This document shows positions 7,981-16,961 of a stretch of 64,000 nt of DNA, in pieces. Made by a program: the position numbers and the translations under genes. The DNA is taken from the NCBI RefSeq assembly GCF_900096945.1, contig NZ_FMKA01000001.1, positions 124,001-188,000 on the forward strand, in the 5' to 3' direction. The stretch comes from Anaerobium acetethylicum (GTDB taxonomy: Bacteria; Bacillota; Clostridia; Lachnospirales; Lachnospiraceae). Within the stretch, counting starts at the first letter, position 1; the number at the start of each line of letters is the position of its first letter. The notes beneath the pieces were generated by a model. The model was not told where the DNA came from. It made no database searches and was given only the letters and a program-made list of their open reading frames with translations.

Positions 7981-9060
7981 ATGAGTAACGAATTATTAGA
8001 AGCGCTTAATATACTTGAGAAGGAAAAGGATATCAGCAAGGAAACGCTTTTAGAAGCAATCGAAAATTCGCTGATCACAGCATGCAAGAATCACTTTGGA
8101 AAATCTGACAACATCAAGGTCATCATTGACAAGGATACATGCGAATTCAAAGTATTTGCAGAAAAGACCGTTGTAGAAGAAGTGGAAGATGATGTTATGG
8201 AAATCAGCCTTGCAAATGCGAAACTGAAAAACTCCAAATATGAAATTGGCGATATCGTGAACGTGGAGATCAAATCGAAGGAATTCGGCCGTATTGCAAC
8301 ACAGAATGCTAAAAATGTTATTCTTCAGAAAATCAGAGAAGAAGAACGTAAAGTGCTTTTCAACCAGTACTACGGAAAAGAAAAGGATGTTGTGACCGGA
8401 ATCGTACAGCGATATGTCGGAAAGAATGTAAGCATCAACTTGGGAAAAGTTGACGCAATGCTTAACGAAAATGAACAGGTGAAAGGTGAAATCTTTAAAC
8501 CTACAGAGAGAATCAAGCTTTATATTCTTGAAGTCAAGGACAGCCCGAAGGGACCTAAGATTATGGTTTCGAGGACACATCCAGAACTTGTCAAGAGACT
8601 GTTCGAAGCTGAAGTTACAGAAGTCAGGGACGGAACTGTTGAAATCAAGAGCATCTCAAGGGAAGCTGGTTCAAGAACGAAAATAGCAGTATGGTCAAAC
8701 AATCCTGATGTTGATCCTGTTGGAGCATGTGTCGGAATTAACGGCGCAAGGGTAAATGCAATCGTGAACGAGCTTCGCGGAGAAAAAATCGACATCATCA
8801 ACTGGAGCGATAATCCTGCCGTATTGATTGAAAATGCACTGAGTCCTGCAAAAGTCGTATCTGTAATTGCAGATGCTTCAGAAAAGAGCGCTAAAGTAGT
8901 AGTGCCTGATTATCAGCTTTCCCTTGCTATCGGCAAAGAAGGACAGAATGCCAGACTTGCTGCCAGACTTACAGGGTATAAGATTGATATCAAAAGCGAA
9001 ACACAGGCAAGAGCTTTTGGGGATGATTTTGATGCAGAAATCGGCGAGATTGAAGAATAA
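7981..9060 (+). CDS. nusA: Transcription termination/antitermination factor NusA
   Basis: RNA-polymerase-associated factor that promotes pausing and modulates termination and antitermination. The 359-residue protein has an N-terminal polymerase-binding domain (1-125), an S1 domain (about 130-200) and two KH domains (about 200-345). It lacks the C-terminal acidic repeats of the E. coli protein, as is normal in Firmicutes. ATG 7981 is chosen because AGGAGG lies eight bases upstream; the frame is open for 12 codons further 5' but overlaps rimP. It sits between rimP and ylxR, in the conserved operon order. Confidence 0.95.
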   Translation: MSNELLEALNILEKEKDISKETLLEAIENSLITACKNHFGKSDNIKVIIDKDTCEFKVFAEKTVVEEVEDDVMEISLANAKLKNSKYEIGDIVNVEIKSKEFGRIATQNAKNVILQKIREEERKVLFNQYYGKEKDVVTGIVQRYVGKNVSINLGKVDAMLNENEQVKGEIFKPTERIKLYILEVKDSPKGPKIMVSRTHPELVKRLFEAEVTEVRDGTVEIKSISREAGSRTKIAVWSNNPDVDPVGACVGINGARVNAIVNELRGEKIDIINWSDNPAVLIENALSPAKVVSVIADASEKSAKVVVPDYQLSLAIGKEGQNARLAARLTGYKIDIKSETQARAFGDDFDAEIGEIEE

Positions 9061-9123
9061 TGAAAGACATAATCCTGAATAACTGCAAACAGTCAAAATT
9101 ATAAAAAACTAGGAAGTGATAAT

Positions 9124-9402
9124 TTGAGCGTGAATAAAAAGGTTCCGATGCGTCAGTGCATTGGATGCTGCGAAATGAAAAACAAACGAGAGATGTTGCG
9201 GATTTTAAAGACAACTGAAGGCGAAATAACAATAGATGTGACTGGCAAAAAAAATGGCAGGGGTGCGTATATATGCGCTTCAAAGGAATGCTTTGAAAAA
9301 GCTGTGAAAAACAGAGGGCTGGAACGCTCTTTTAAGATGAGTATTCCAAAAGAAGTATACGAAAACCTGGAGAAGGAGCTGAATGATATTGAAACAAAAT
9401 AA
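9124..9402 (+). CDS. ylxR: YlxR (DUF448) RNA-binding protein
   Basis: Small basic protein of 92 residues belonging to the YlxR/RnpM family, reported in Firmicutes to bind the RNase P RNA and modulate RNase P and also described as nucleoid associated. The signature PMRQCIGCCE and GKKNGRGAYIC is clear. It starts with TTG at 9124, five bases after AGGAAGTG; an internal GTG at 9130 is the alternative. It overlaps the next gene by 20 bases, indicating translational coupling within the nusA-infB operon. Confidence 0.9.
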   Translation: MSVNKKVPMRQCIGCCEMKNKREMLRILKTTEGEITIDVTGKKNGRGAYICASKECFEKAVKNRGLERSFKMSIPKEVYENLEKELNDIETK

Positions 9403-9718
9403 AGTCCTGTCTCTGATCGGCCTGGCAACGAAAGCTGGAAAAGTTGCGAGCGGCGAGTTTTCAACGGAAAAAGAAGTAAAATCAGGTAAAGCCAAGCTTG
9501 TAATTGTAGCAGAGGATGCATCTGATAATACCAAAAAAATGTTTAATAATATGTGTACTTACTATAAAGTGCCTTTATACTTTTTTGGTGCAAAAGCAGA
9601 CCTGGGTCATGCAATGGGGAAAGAAATCAGAGCCTCTTTAGCATTGCTGGATGACGGATTCGCGAAGGCCATAGAAAAGCAACTGGATAACGGAACAACA
9701 ACAGAATTACGGAGGTAG
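9383..9718 (+). CDS. ylxQ: L7Ae-family ribosomal-type protein YlxQ
   Basis: Kink-turn RNA-binding protein of the L7Ae/L30e family, 111 residues, with the characteristic [15 protein letters not shown] start, [14 protein letters not shown] and the [21 protein letters not shown] segment. The role in bacteria is not firmly settled; binding of kink-turn RNAs is expected. ATG 9383 follows GAAGGAG and lies within the end of ylxR. It is five bases upstream of infB. Confidence 0.9.
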   Translation: MILKQNKVLSLIGLATKAGKVASGEFSTEKEVKSGKAKLVIVAEDASDNTKKMFNNMCTYYKVPLYFFGAKADLGHAMGKEIRASLALLDDGFAKAIEKQLDNGTTTELRR

Positions 9719-9723
9719 TAAGT

Positions 9724-12351
9724 ATGTCAAAAATACGAATACATGAGTTAGCGAAGCAGATAGATAAGTCCAGCAAGGACATTATAAATATATTGAAGGA
9801 TTCAAATGTGGAGGTTCTGAATCACATGAGCACACTGACCGATGAGAACGTGGATCTTGTGAAAAAGGCATTTACAAAAACGGAGACAAAACCAGTTCAG
9901 AGCACGGAAAGCAATGTACCTGAAGAAAAGAAGTCAAACATTTCACAGGTTTATCATCCACAGAACAGCAGGGCTGGAGTAAGACCACAGGGCGGACAGT
10001 CTCAGGGACAAAGACCGGCACGGGGCGGACAGACCCAGGGACAGAGACCGGCTCAGGGCGGACAGACCCAGGGACAGAGACCGGCTCAGGGCGGACAGAC
10101 CCAGGGACAGAGACCGGCTCAGGGCGGACAGACTCAGGGACAGAGGCCGCAGGGCGGACAGACTCAGGGACAGAGACCTCAGGGCGGACAGACTCAGGGA
10201 CAGAGACCTCAGGGCGGACAGACCCAGGGACAGAGACCTCAGGGCGGACAGACCCAGGGACAGAGACCTCAGGGCGGACAGACCCAGGGACAGAGACCGC
10301 AGGGCGGACAGACCCAGGGACAGAGGCCACAGGGCGGACAGACTCAGGGACAGAGACCGCAGGGCGGACAGACCCAGGGACAGAGGCCACAGGGCGGACA
10401 GACTCAGGGACAGAGACCGCAGGGCGGACAGACTCAGGGACAGAGGCCAGCACAGGGCGGACAGGCTCAGACAGGTGGCAACCGTCCAAACAGCAATCGT
10501 CCGAACAGCAAAAGACCAAACCAGGGCAGAAACAATTACAGAGGAAACAGGAATGCACAGCCACAGCAGCAAGCAGCACCAGTTGTAAAAGAAGAGGTGG
10601 TCAAGACAATCGCATTGCCTGAAATGCTTACAATAAGGGATCTTGCTGAAGCCATGAAAATGCCTGCAGCGGTTCTTGTCAAGAAGCTTTTCCTGCAGGG
10701 AACAATGGTAACTGTCAACCAGGATATTACTTATGAAACTGCAGAAGAAATCGCACTCGAATTCAACTTTATTGTTGAACCTGAAGTAAAGATAGATGTA
10801 ATAGAAGAACTCCTGAAAGAGGAAGAAGAAGATGAAAGCAAAATGGTTTCAAGACCTCCTGTAATCTGTGTAATGGGCCATGTTGACCATGGAAAGACTT
10901 CCCTTCTTGATGCAATCAGAAAGACTCACGTTACAGACAAGGAAGCCGGCGGAATCACACAGCATATTGGTGCTTATGTAGTTAGCCGCGGCGGACAGAA
11001 GATCACCTTCCTTGATACGCCGGGACATGAAGCCTTCACTTCAATGCGAATGAGAGGTGCAAACTCAACAGATATCGCAATCCTTGTAGTCGCAGCAGAT
11101 GATGGTGTCATGCCGCAGACAGTTGAAGCGATTAACCATGCAAAAGCGGCAGGAATCGAGATCATTGTTGCGGTAAACAAAATCGATAAACCAAGTGCAA
11201 ATATTGAAAGAGTTAAACAGGAACTTACAGAATACGAATTGATTGCTGAAGACTGGGGCGGAAGCACGATTTTTGTACCGGTATCTGCACATACAGGTGA
11301 AGGAATCGAACAGCTTCTTGAAATGATCCTTCTGACCGCAGAAATGTGTGAACTGAAGGCTAATCCTAAGAGAACAGCAAGAGGTCTTGTAATCGAAGCT
11401 GAACTTGACAAAGGAAAAGGACCTGTTGCAACCATACTTGTGCAGAAAGGTACCCTGAGAGTCGGAGATCCTATAGCTGTCGGACCATGCCACGGCAAAG
11501 TCCGCGCGATGGTTGATGACAAGGGAAGAAGAATCAAAGAAGCAGGACCTTCAACGCCAGTTGAAATTTTAGGGCTTAATGATGTGCCTAATGCAGGCGA
11601 AATATTCGTAGTAACAGAAAATGACAAAGAAGCAAGAAACTTTGCAGAGACATTTATTTCTGAAGGCAGAGAAAAACTTCTTGATGATACAAAAGCAAAA
11701 CTTTCATTAGATGGCTTATTCTCACAGATCCAGGCTGGAAATGTGAAGGAATTAGGAATTATTGTTAAAGCAGACGTTCAGGGTTCGGTTGAAGCCGTAA
11801 AACAGAGTCTTGTAAAACTTTCTAATGAAGAAGTCATTGTTAAGGTAATCCACGGCGGCGTTGGCGCAATCAATGAATCAGACGTTATGCTTGCATCAGC
11901 ATCTAACGCAATCATAATCGGTTTCAATGTTCGTCCGGATCCTATGGCAAAGAGCTTCGCAGACCGTGAAAAAGTTGACTTGAGGTTATACAAAGTAATC
12001 TATAACGCAATCGAAGATGTGGAATCAGCCATGAAGGGTATGCTTGAACCGATATTTGAAGAGAAAGTACTCGGACATGCAGAAATCAGACAGACATTTA
12101 AAGCTTCCGGAATTGGAACGATTGCAGGTTCTTATGTACTCGATGGCCTTTTCCAGAGAGGCTGCAGCGTAAGAGTTACCAGAGACAAGGAACTTATTTT
12201 CGAAGGACCTCTTGCTTCATTAAAGAGATTCAAGGATGACGTTAAAGAAGTAAAAGCAGGATATGAATGTGGTCTTGTATTTGAAAAATTCAATGACGTT
12301 AAAGAACTTGATATGGTGGAAGCTTATACAATGGTAGAAGTGCCAAGATAG
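9724..12351 (+). CDS. infB: Translation initiation factor IF-2 with long repeat linker
   Basis: GTPase that brings initiator tRNA to the ribosome. The 875-residue protein has an N-terminal IF2N domain (about 1-55), a long low-complexity Gly/Gln/Arg-rich linker (about 60-285), a second IF2N domain (about 295-345), the G domain (G1 GHVDHGKTS at 384-392, [12 protein letters not shown]), and beta-barrel domains to the end. The linker holds 15 near-identical copies of [10 protein letters not shown]. This part is disordered and variable in length across species, while the catalytic part is conventional. AGGTAGTAAGT upstream gives the start at 9724. Confidence 0.96.
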   Translation: MSKIRIHELAKQIDKSSKDIINILKDSNVEVLNHMSTLTDENVDLVKKAFTKTETKPVQSTESNVPEEKKSNISQVYHPQNSRAGVRPQGGQSQGQRPARGGQTQGQRPAQGGQTQGQRPAQGGQTQGQRPAQGGQTQGQRPQGGQTQGQRPQGGQTQGQRPQGGQTQGQRPQGGQTQGQRPQGGQTQGQRPQGGQTQGQRPQGGQTQGQRPQGGQTQGQRPQGGQTQGQRPQGGQTQGQRPAQGGQAQTGGNRPNSNRPNSKRPNQGRNNYRGNRNAQPQQQAAPVVKEEVVKTIALPEMLTIRDLAEAMKMPAAVLVKKLFLQGTMVTVNQDITYETAEEIALEFNFIVEPEVKIDVIEELLKEEEEDESKMVSRPPVICVMGHVDHGKTSLLDAIRKTHVTDKEAGGITQHIGAYVVSRGGQKITFLDTPGHEAFTSMRMRGANSTDIAILVVAADDGVMPQTVEAINHAKAAGIEIIVAVNKIDKPSANIERVKQELTEYELIAEDWGGSTIFVPVSAHTGEGIEQLLEMILLTAEMCELKANPKRTARGLVIEAELDKGKGPVATILVQKGTLRVGDPIAVGPCHGKVRAMVDDKGRRIKEAGPSTPVEILGLNDVPNAGEIFVVTENDKEARNFAETFISEGREKLLDDTKAKLSLDGLFSQIQAGNVKELGIIVKADVQGSVEAVKQSLVKLSNEEVIVKVIHGGVGAINESDVMLASASNAIIIGFNVRPDPMAKSFADREKVDLRLYKVIYNAIEDVESAMKGMLEPIFEEKVLGHAEIRQTFKASGIGTIAGSYVLDGLFQRGCSVRVTRDKELIFEGPLASLKRFKDDVKEVKAGYECGLVFEKFNDVKELDMVEAYTMVEVPR
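9988..10449 (+). repeat. 15-copy tandem repeat inside infB
   Basis: Fifteen in-frame units encode (A)[10 protein letters not shown]: one 30 bp unit, four 33 bp units carrying an extra Ala codon, then ten 30 bp units. The last four 30 bp units form a 60 bp higher-order repeat (10321-10380 and 10381-10440 are almost identical), which points to recent slippage or unequal exchange. Silent differences (GGACAGACT/GGACAGACC; GAGGCC/GAGACC) mark individual units. Confidence 0.95.
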
Positions 12352-12387
12352 AGGACGGGATTTTATTCTGTCGCTGACTAATCAGGT

Positions 12388-12427
12388 GAGGACAAGTGAC
12401 GGCTAAGCCGGCATTTGTTCTCCTTTT
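12388..12427 (+). terminator. Possible weak terminator or processing hairpin after infB
   Basis: GAGGACAA (12388-12395) pairs with TTGTTCTC (12415-12422) with one G-T pair, enclosing a small CGGC-TAA-GCCG stem, then CTTTTG. It lies in the unusually long 179-base gap between infB and rbfA and may reduce read-through. Confidence 0.4.
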
Positions 12428-12530
12428 GACAATTATTTGTGCGTATCATCCAACTATATGAAGAAAGATAAATGCTAAGGCAGGGACGAGAAACAGACGG
12501 TTCCTGACGGAAAGAAGCATGGTGGGAATA

Positions 12531-12962
12531 ATGAGAAAAAATAGTATAAAAAATACCAGGATTAACGGAGAAGTCCAGAAGGAACTCAGCAATATCATAC
12601 GCGGTGAAATCAAGGATCCGAGAATCAATCCTATGACTTCGGTGGTTGCCGTGGAAGTGGCTCCGGACCTGAAGAGCTGCAAGGCTTACATCAGTGTTCT
12701 TGGCGATACTGATTCACAGAAATCAACATTAGAAGGCTTAAGAAGTGCTGAAGGGTATATCCGATCAAAGCTGGCAAGGACGATTAATTTAAGGAATACT
12801 CCGGTTATTAAATTCATCCTTGACCAGTCTATCGAATATGGCGTCAATATGTCTAAATTAATTGATGATGTTACAAGGAAACCAGATGATTCAAAAGAAG
12901 CTGACGCAGCTGACGGCTTCGATGAATCCGTGGAATCCGAAGAAACAGAATCAGAAGACTAA
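12531..12962 (+). CDS. rbfA: Ribosome-binding factor A
   Basis: Small KH-fold protein needed for 16S rRNA 5'-end maturation and 30S assembly. Residues 1-115 match RbfA (MRKNSIKNTRING, ELSNIIRGEIKDPRI, CKAYISVLG); the acidic tail of about 27 residues is extra and probably disordered. ATG 12531 gives the usual MRKNS start; ATG 12519 would add four residues and also has a usable ribosome binding site. The gene is 14 bases upstream of nrnA, the normal Clostridia arrangement. Confidence 0.93.
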   Translation: MRKNSIKNTRINGEVQKELSNIIRGEIKDPRINPMTSVVAVEVAPDLKSCKAYISVLGDTDSQKSTLEGLRSAEGYIRSKLARTINLRNTPVIKFILDQSIEYGVNMSKLIDDVTRKPDDSKEADAADGFDESVESEETESED

Positions 12963-12976
12963 AAGGATGATGAAAT

Positions 12977-13945
12977 ATGAATAAACTAGCACCGGAATTA
13001 AAGGGAGTTAAGTCTGTGGCAATAGCAGGACACATAAGGCCCGACGGCGACTGTGTCGGCTCCTGCATGGCCATATATAATTATATTTGTGATAATTTCC
13101 CAAACATTGAGGCCGATGTTTATTTAGAGGAAATCCAGAACGTATTTTCATTTATCAAAAATACGGACAACATTATTTCGGTTTTTGACAGCGATGAAGA
13201 ATACGATCTCTGCATCGTGGTTGATTGCAGCGATCTGAACAGGCTTGGAGATGCGAAAAAATATTTTGAAACGGCGAAGAAAACGATCTGCATCGACCAC
13301 CATATCAGCAATCAGAGTTATGCCGATATTAACTATATCATTCCAGATGCCAGTTCGACATGTGAACTTGTATATGGGCTTTTAGAGGAATCGTGTATAG
13401 ACAAAGCCATCGCCGAGGCAATCTATACCGGAATGGTACATGATACGGGCGTTTTCCAGTACACGAATACATCTGAAAAAACCATGAATATAGCAGGAAA
13501 GCTTATGAGCAAGGGGATTGAGTTTTCGAAAATCATCGATGACACCTTCAATAAGAAAAGCTATGTGCAGAACCAGATTCTTGGAAGAGCGCTGCTCGAA
13601 AGCATTCTCCTCCTTGACGGGAAATGTATCGTGTCAGGGCTCACGCGGAAGGAAATGGTATTCTACGGAGTGACCCATCAGGATTTCGACGGAATCGTAA
13701 GCCAGCTCAGGGTGACCGAGGGCGTGGAATGTGCCATTTTCCTATATGAGACAGGTAACCATGAATTTAAGGTGAGCCTTAGGTCCAGCGACAAGGTGGA
13801 TGTAAGCAGGATCGCCTACTATTTCGGAGGTGGAGGCCATGTAAGGGCGGCAGGGTGTACGATGGCGGGTACAATGCATGATGTCATCAACAACCTTACT
13901 TCCCAGATTGAACTTCAGCTTTTACAGGAGAAGATTTGTGATTAA
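12977..13945 (+). CDS. nrnA: Bifunctional oligoribonuclease/pAp phosphatase NrnA (DHH family)
   Basis: Cytosolic DHH-DHHA1 phosphoesterase of 322 residues that degrades nanoRNA and, in homologues, hydrolyses pAp and pGpG/pApA. Motifs HIRPDGD (metal binding), DCSD, DHH (ICIDHHISN) and the C-terminal substrate loop GGGGHVRAAG are all present. AAGGATGATG lies before the ATG. The last eight bases overlap truB. Substrate preference among oligoRNA, pAp and dinucleotides cannot be decided from sequence. Confidence 0.92.
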   Translation: MNKLAPELKGVKSVAIAGHIRPDGDCVGSCMAIYNYICDNFPNIEADVYLEEIQNVFSFIKNTDNIISVFDSDEEYDLCIVVDCSDLNRLGDAKKYFETAKKTICIDHHISNQSYADINYIIPDASSTCELVYGLLEESCIDKAIAEAIYTGMVHDTGVFQYTNTSEKTMNIAGKLMSKGIEFSKIIDDTFNKKSYVQNQILGRALLESILLLDGKCIVSGLTRKEMVFYGVTHQDFDGIVSQLRVTEGVECAIFLYETGNHEFKVSLRSSDKVDVSRIAYYFGGGGHVRAAGCTMAGTMHDVINNLTSQIELQLLQEKICD

Positions 13946-14846
13946 CGGAATAATTAACGTATACAAGGAGAAAGGCTTCACATCCCACGATGTGGTTGCA
14001 AAACTTAGAGGTATACTGAGACAGAAGAAAATCGGCCATACAGGAACACTGGATCCTGATGCAGAAGGCGTGCTTCCGGTCTGCCTTGGCAAAGGAACGA
14101 AACTCTGCGATATGCTGACTGACAAAGACAAAATCTATGAGGCGACCCTCCTGCTTGGAATTACAACAGATACCCAGGATACTTCAGGGAAAATCCTGCA
14201 GGAATCAGCGGTTTCTGTATCAGAAGACCAGGTAAGGGAAGCCATTATGGGCTTTGTCGGAGACTATGACCAGATTCCGCCGATGTATTCAGCATTAAAG
14301 GTAAATGGTAAAAAACTGTATGAGCTGGCAAGGGAAGGCGTGGAAATCGAACGCCAGCCAAGACGCCTTCATATATATGATATCACAATCGAAGAGATCA
14401 GCCTGCCGAGAGTAAGGATGAGCGTATCATGTTCAAAAGGCACCTACATCAGGACGCTCTGCCACGATATCGGGCATAAGCTTGGAACCGGCGGGTGCAT
14501 GGAGAAGCTTCTCCGTACAAAAGTGGGACGTTTTTTGATAGTGGACAGCCTGAAGCTTAATGAAATTGAAGAACTGAGAGACCAGGACGGGCTGGAGGGA
14601 TGCATCATACCAATTGACGAGATGTTCACGGACTATCCTGCCGTGACTGTTTCAGAGGAATTCAATAAATTGCTTTACAATGGAAATGCGTTCCTCGAGG
14701 AACATATCCTGAAAAGGGAAGGGACAGAAGGCGCGGACAGGACCATCAGGGTATACGATGAAGAAGCCAGTTTCATCGGCGTCTATAAGTTTGATGAAGA
14801 AAAGAGCCAGTACAGGCCGGTGAAGATGTTTTTTGGGAGTAATTAG
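13938..14846 (+). CDS. truB: tRNA pseudouridine-55 synthase TruB
   Basis: Isomerises U55 of tRNA T-loops. The 302-residue protein begins with the family's typical INGIINVYKEKGFTSHDVV and has the catalytic Asp39 in GHTGTLDPDAEGVLP, followed by the C-terminal PUA-like region. I place the start at GTG 13938: AGGAG stands seven bases upstream and the reading then begins as in homologues. It overlaps the nrnA stop by eight bases (GTGATTAA), and ribF begins directly after its stop, so the three genes are tightly coupled. Confidence 0.95.
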   Translation: MINGIINVYKEKGFTSHDVVAKLRGILRQKKIGHTGTLDPDAEGVLPVCLGKGTKLCDMLTDKDKIYEATLLLGITTDTQDTSGKILQESAVSVSEDQVREAIMGFVGDYDQIPPMYSALKVNGKKLYELAREGVEIERQPRRLHIYDITIEEISLPRVRMSVSCSKGTYIRTLCHDIGHKLGTGGCMEKLLRTKVGRFLIVDSLKLNEIEELRDQDGLEGCIIPIDEMFTDYPAVTVSEEFNKLLYNGNAFLEEHILKREGTEGADRTIRVYDEEASFIGVYKFDEEKSQYRPVKMFFGSN

Positions 14847-15797
14847 ATGAATTATATTGCGGACACCACGAATTTTAAAATTGAAGAAAAGACAGCAGTA
14901 ACACTTGGAAAATTTGATGGGCTCCATAAGGGCCATCTGAAGCTGATCAAGAAGATTCTGACAAAACGCGAACAGATGAAGACTGTGATTTTCACGTTTT
15001 CTATCGCTCCTGCCGAACTCCTGAATCATAAGTCTGCCGAACTGCTTTTAACAAATGAGGAGCGCAGGACATTTGTGGAACAGTTAGGGCTGGATTATCT
15101 TGTCGAATATCCTTTCGACATGAAGATAGCGTCCATGGAGCCTGAAACCTTCATTAAGGAAATCCTTGTGGATAAGCTCAATGCCGGATATATTGCGGTT
15201 GGAACTGATTTCAGATTCGGCCATAAAAGAAAAGGCGACTACAGACTTCTTGAAAAACTAAGCAAAAAGTATGGATTTATTCTTGAAGTGGTCGATAAGG
15301 AGATGTTTGAAGGTGAGGAGATCAGCAGCACTCTTGTCAGGAAGGAAGTCAGCCTTGGAAATATGGAAAAGGTTAACTGCCTTCTGGGGCATCCTTTTTC
15401 CGTAATCGGAGAAGTTCTCCATGGCCGTAAAATCGGCAGGACTATTGGAATGCCGACAACAAATCTTGTTCCGCCCTGCCGCAAGCTTCTCCCGCCTAAC
15501 GGTGTCTATGCGTCGAAAACAGTTATCGATGGCAGAAGCTACATCGGCGTTACGAACATAGGCCACAAACCTACCGTAGGCAGGGAAATTGAAAAAGGCG
15601 TCGAGACATATATTTTTGATTTTGAGGGAAACCTTTATGAAAAAATAATAGAGGTTCAGCTGTTCCGGTTTGAACGTCCGGAGGAAAAATTCGAATCGCT
15701 GGATGCCCTGAAAGAACAGCTGGAGCGTGATATCCAGTTCAGCAGGGACTATTTCGTTACTGCTCACAGCACGAACAGTAACCCTGTTTCCAGATAA
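14847..15797 (+). CDS. ribF: Bifunctional riboflavin kinase/FAD synthetase
   Basis: Converts riboflavin to FMN and FMN to FAD. The nucleotidyltransferase domain (1-170) shows LGKFDGLHKGH and GTDFRFGHKRKGD; the flavokinase domain (180-300) shows GRTIGMPTTNL and PPNGVYAS. The 316-residue length is typical, but the last 13 residues (VTAHSTNSNPVSR) lie in a dispersed palindrome (15755-15796) and are not family-like, so the natural C-terminus seems to have been replaced by repeat sequence. The ATG follows the truB stop with no gap; GGGAG within truB serves as ribosome binding site. Confidence 0.94.
   Translation: MNYIADTTNFKIEEKTAVTLGKFDGLHKGHLKLIKKILTKREQMKTVIFTFSIAPAELLNHKSAELLLTNEERRTFVEQLGLDYLVEYPFDMKIASMEPETFIKEILVDKLNAGYIAVGTDFRFGHKRKGDYRLLEKLSKKYGFILEVVDKEMFEGEEISSTLVRKEVSLGNMEKVNCLLGHPFSVIGEVLHGRKIGRTIGMPTTNLVPPCRKLLPPNGVYASKTVIDGRSYIGVTNIGHKPTVGREIEKGVETYIFDFEGNLYEKIIEVQLFRFERPEEKFESLDALKEQLERDIQFSRDYFVTAHSTNSNPVSR
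15755..15796 (+). repeat. Dispersed palindromic element (family iii) in the ribF 3' end
   Basis: GTTACTGCTC (15756-15765) and GAACAGTAAC (15773-15782) form an inverted repeat with one mismatch, followed by a GTTTC and AGATAAAA segment. The same core and right flank occur in the palindrome at 19850-19913, so both belong to one family. This copy supplies the last codons and stop of ribF. Confidence 0.6.
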
Positions 15798-15822
15798 AAA
15801 AGGTTAACATAATTATTAATGG

Positions 15823-15851
15823 TTGACAATAATACTCCTGATTGTTATAAT
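15823..15851 (+). promoter_or_regulatory. Consensus sigma A promoter of the NlpC/P60 gene
   Basis: TTGACA (15823-15828), exactly 17 bases, TATAAT (15846-15851): full consensus. Transcription would start near 15858. Its spacer carries one arm of a long inverted repeat whose other arm covers the ribosome binding site. Confidence 0.9.
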
Positions 15852-15904
15852 AACTTGGTAATATATTTAACAATTTCGTAACATTTAAAGAACAATCAGG
15901 AGTA
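15833..15904 (+). promoter_or_regulatory. Inverted repeat joining promoter spacer and ribosome binding site
   Basis: TACTCCTGATTGTT (15833-15846) is the exact reverse complement of AACAATCAGGAGTA (15891-15904). The left arm lies between -35 and -10; the right arm contains the AGGAG of the NlpC/P60 gene. RNA made from this promoter lacks the left arm, while RNA reading through from ribF contains both and would sequester the ribosome binding site. Confidence 0.7.
15867..15883 (-). promoter_or_regulatory. Candidate WalR (YycF) box
   Basis: On the minus strand the sequence reads TGTTAC-GAAAT-TGTTAA, an exact match to the published WalR consensus TGTWAH-N5-TGTWAH. It covers about +9 to +25 of the predicted transcript. 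WalRK controls peptidoglycan hydrolases in Bacillus and relatives; a site downstream of the start would favour repression. Confidence 0.5.
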
Positions 15905-15908
15905 AAAA

Positions 15909-16961
15909 ATGAAGAAAAGAATTATGAAAGCCTGTGGAGCATTGCTAATAGCAGGCGCTTTAACATCTGGGATGGGCATGAATGCAAAGGCAGATTTGAT
16001 AGATAAACTGAGTGTTGTTCCATATGCCGGTGTGGCAGCTACGTTGAACGAATACTATGGTTCGGCAGCGCTGAAATCAGCGGTAAATCTGGATGCAGTC
16101 ACTGCAGCACCTGTTATTTCAATCGTCAGCGGCTATACAAACCTTGGCGTATCCAAGGCTGATGAGGTCAACGTCAGAGAGGCGGCATCCGAAGCAGCTG
16201 CCATTGTCGGCAGACTGAGCGTGAATGACGGCTGTGAAATCCTTCAGGTAACAGGAGAATGGTCCTGGATCCAGTCTGGAAAAGTAACGGGATTTGTAAA
16301 GAATGAATTTCTGTATACCGGAGCCGAAGCCAATGTGGCAGCAGCAGGGGCGCTTGTTTCAAAAGCGACTGTAAACACCGCTACGCTTAAGGTGAGAGAG
16401 CAGGCCAACGTTGAGTCCGGCGTTCTCAGCCTTGTTGCGGCAGGCCAGGAACTGCAGGTTTTAGAAGACCAGGGCGAATGGATCAAGATTTCGATAAACG
16501 GCGGCGAAGGATATGTTTCGAAGCAATATGTGACCATGTCAAGCTCGCTATCAACAGCAGCGACTATGACCGAGCTACAGTACGGCGAAGGCGTTTCTGA
16601 TGTGAGAGCATCGATGGTCGAATATGCAAAGCAGTTTCTCGGAAACAGATATGTATGGGGCGGAACAAGCCTTACAAATGGAACGGACTGTTCCGGATTC
16701 ACCATGTCAATCTACAAGCATTTTGGGATTTCGATCAACAGGACATCGCGTGAGCAGGTAAAAAATGGAACGAGGATTGATGTGGCAGATGTTAAGCCGG
16801 GAGATCTTATTTTCTACGCCAGAGGCGGTACCATCGAACATGTTGTTATGTACATAGGGAATGGACAGGTAATACATGCAAGTTCTGCAAAGACAGGAAT
16901 CAAGATTTCTGAAACGTATTACAGGACACCTGTAGCTGCTGTCAGAATCATTAACGATTAA
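15909..16961 (+). CDS. Secreted SH3-NlpC/P60 cell-wall endopeptidase
   Basis: Exported peptidoglycan hydrolase of 350 residues. A signal peptide spans about 1-28 with cleavage after NAKA. Two bacterial SH3 domains follow (about 78-137 and 150-205), each with a VNVREAAS/LKVREQAN-like start, then an NlpC/P60 domain (about 235-350) with the catalytic set Cys261 (NGTDCSGF), His311 (TIEHVVMY) and His323 (QVIHAS). Such enzymes cleave the gamma-D-Glu/diamino acid bond of stem peptides. It has a full-consensus promoter, a candidate WalR box and an unusual promoter-RBS inverted repeat, suggesting tight control. Exact bond cleaved and role in growth or separation are inferred. Confidence 0.92.
   Translation: MKKRIMKACGALLIAGALTSGMGMNAKADLIDKLSVVPYAGVAATLNEYYGSAALKSAVNLDAVTAAPVISIVSGYTNLGVSKADEVNVREAASEAAAIVGRLSVNDGCEILQVTGEWSWIQSGKVTGFVKNEFLYTGAEANVAAAGALVSKATVNTATLKVREQANVESGVLSLVAAGQELQVLEDQGEWIKISINGGEGYVSKQYVTMSSSLSTAATMTELQYGEGVSDVRASMVEYAKQFLGNRYVWGGTSLTNGTDCSGFTMSIYKHFGISINRTSREQVKNGTRIDVADVKPGDLIFYARGGTIEHVVMYIGNGQVIHASSAKTGIKISETYYRTPVAAVRIIND

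Noticed and set aside
9988-10449. Possible CRISPR-like array
   Set aside because: Units are contiguous without unique spacers and are in frame in infB.
9872-10579. Two long open frames on the minus strand (over 200 codons each) opposite infB
   Set aside because: They arise because the 30/33 bp repeat has no stops in those frames; their translations are only repeats of the unit and lack ribosome binding sites.
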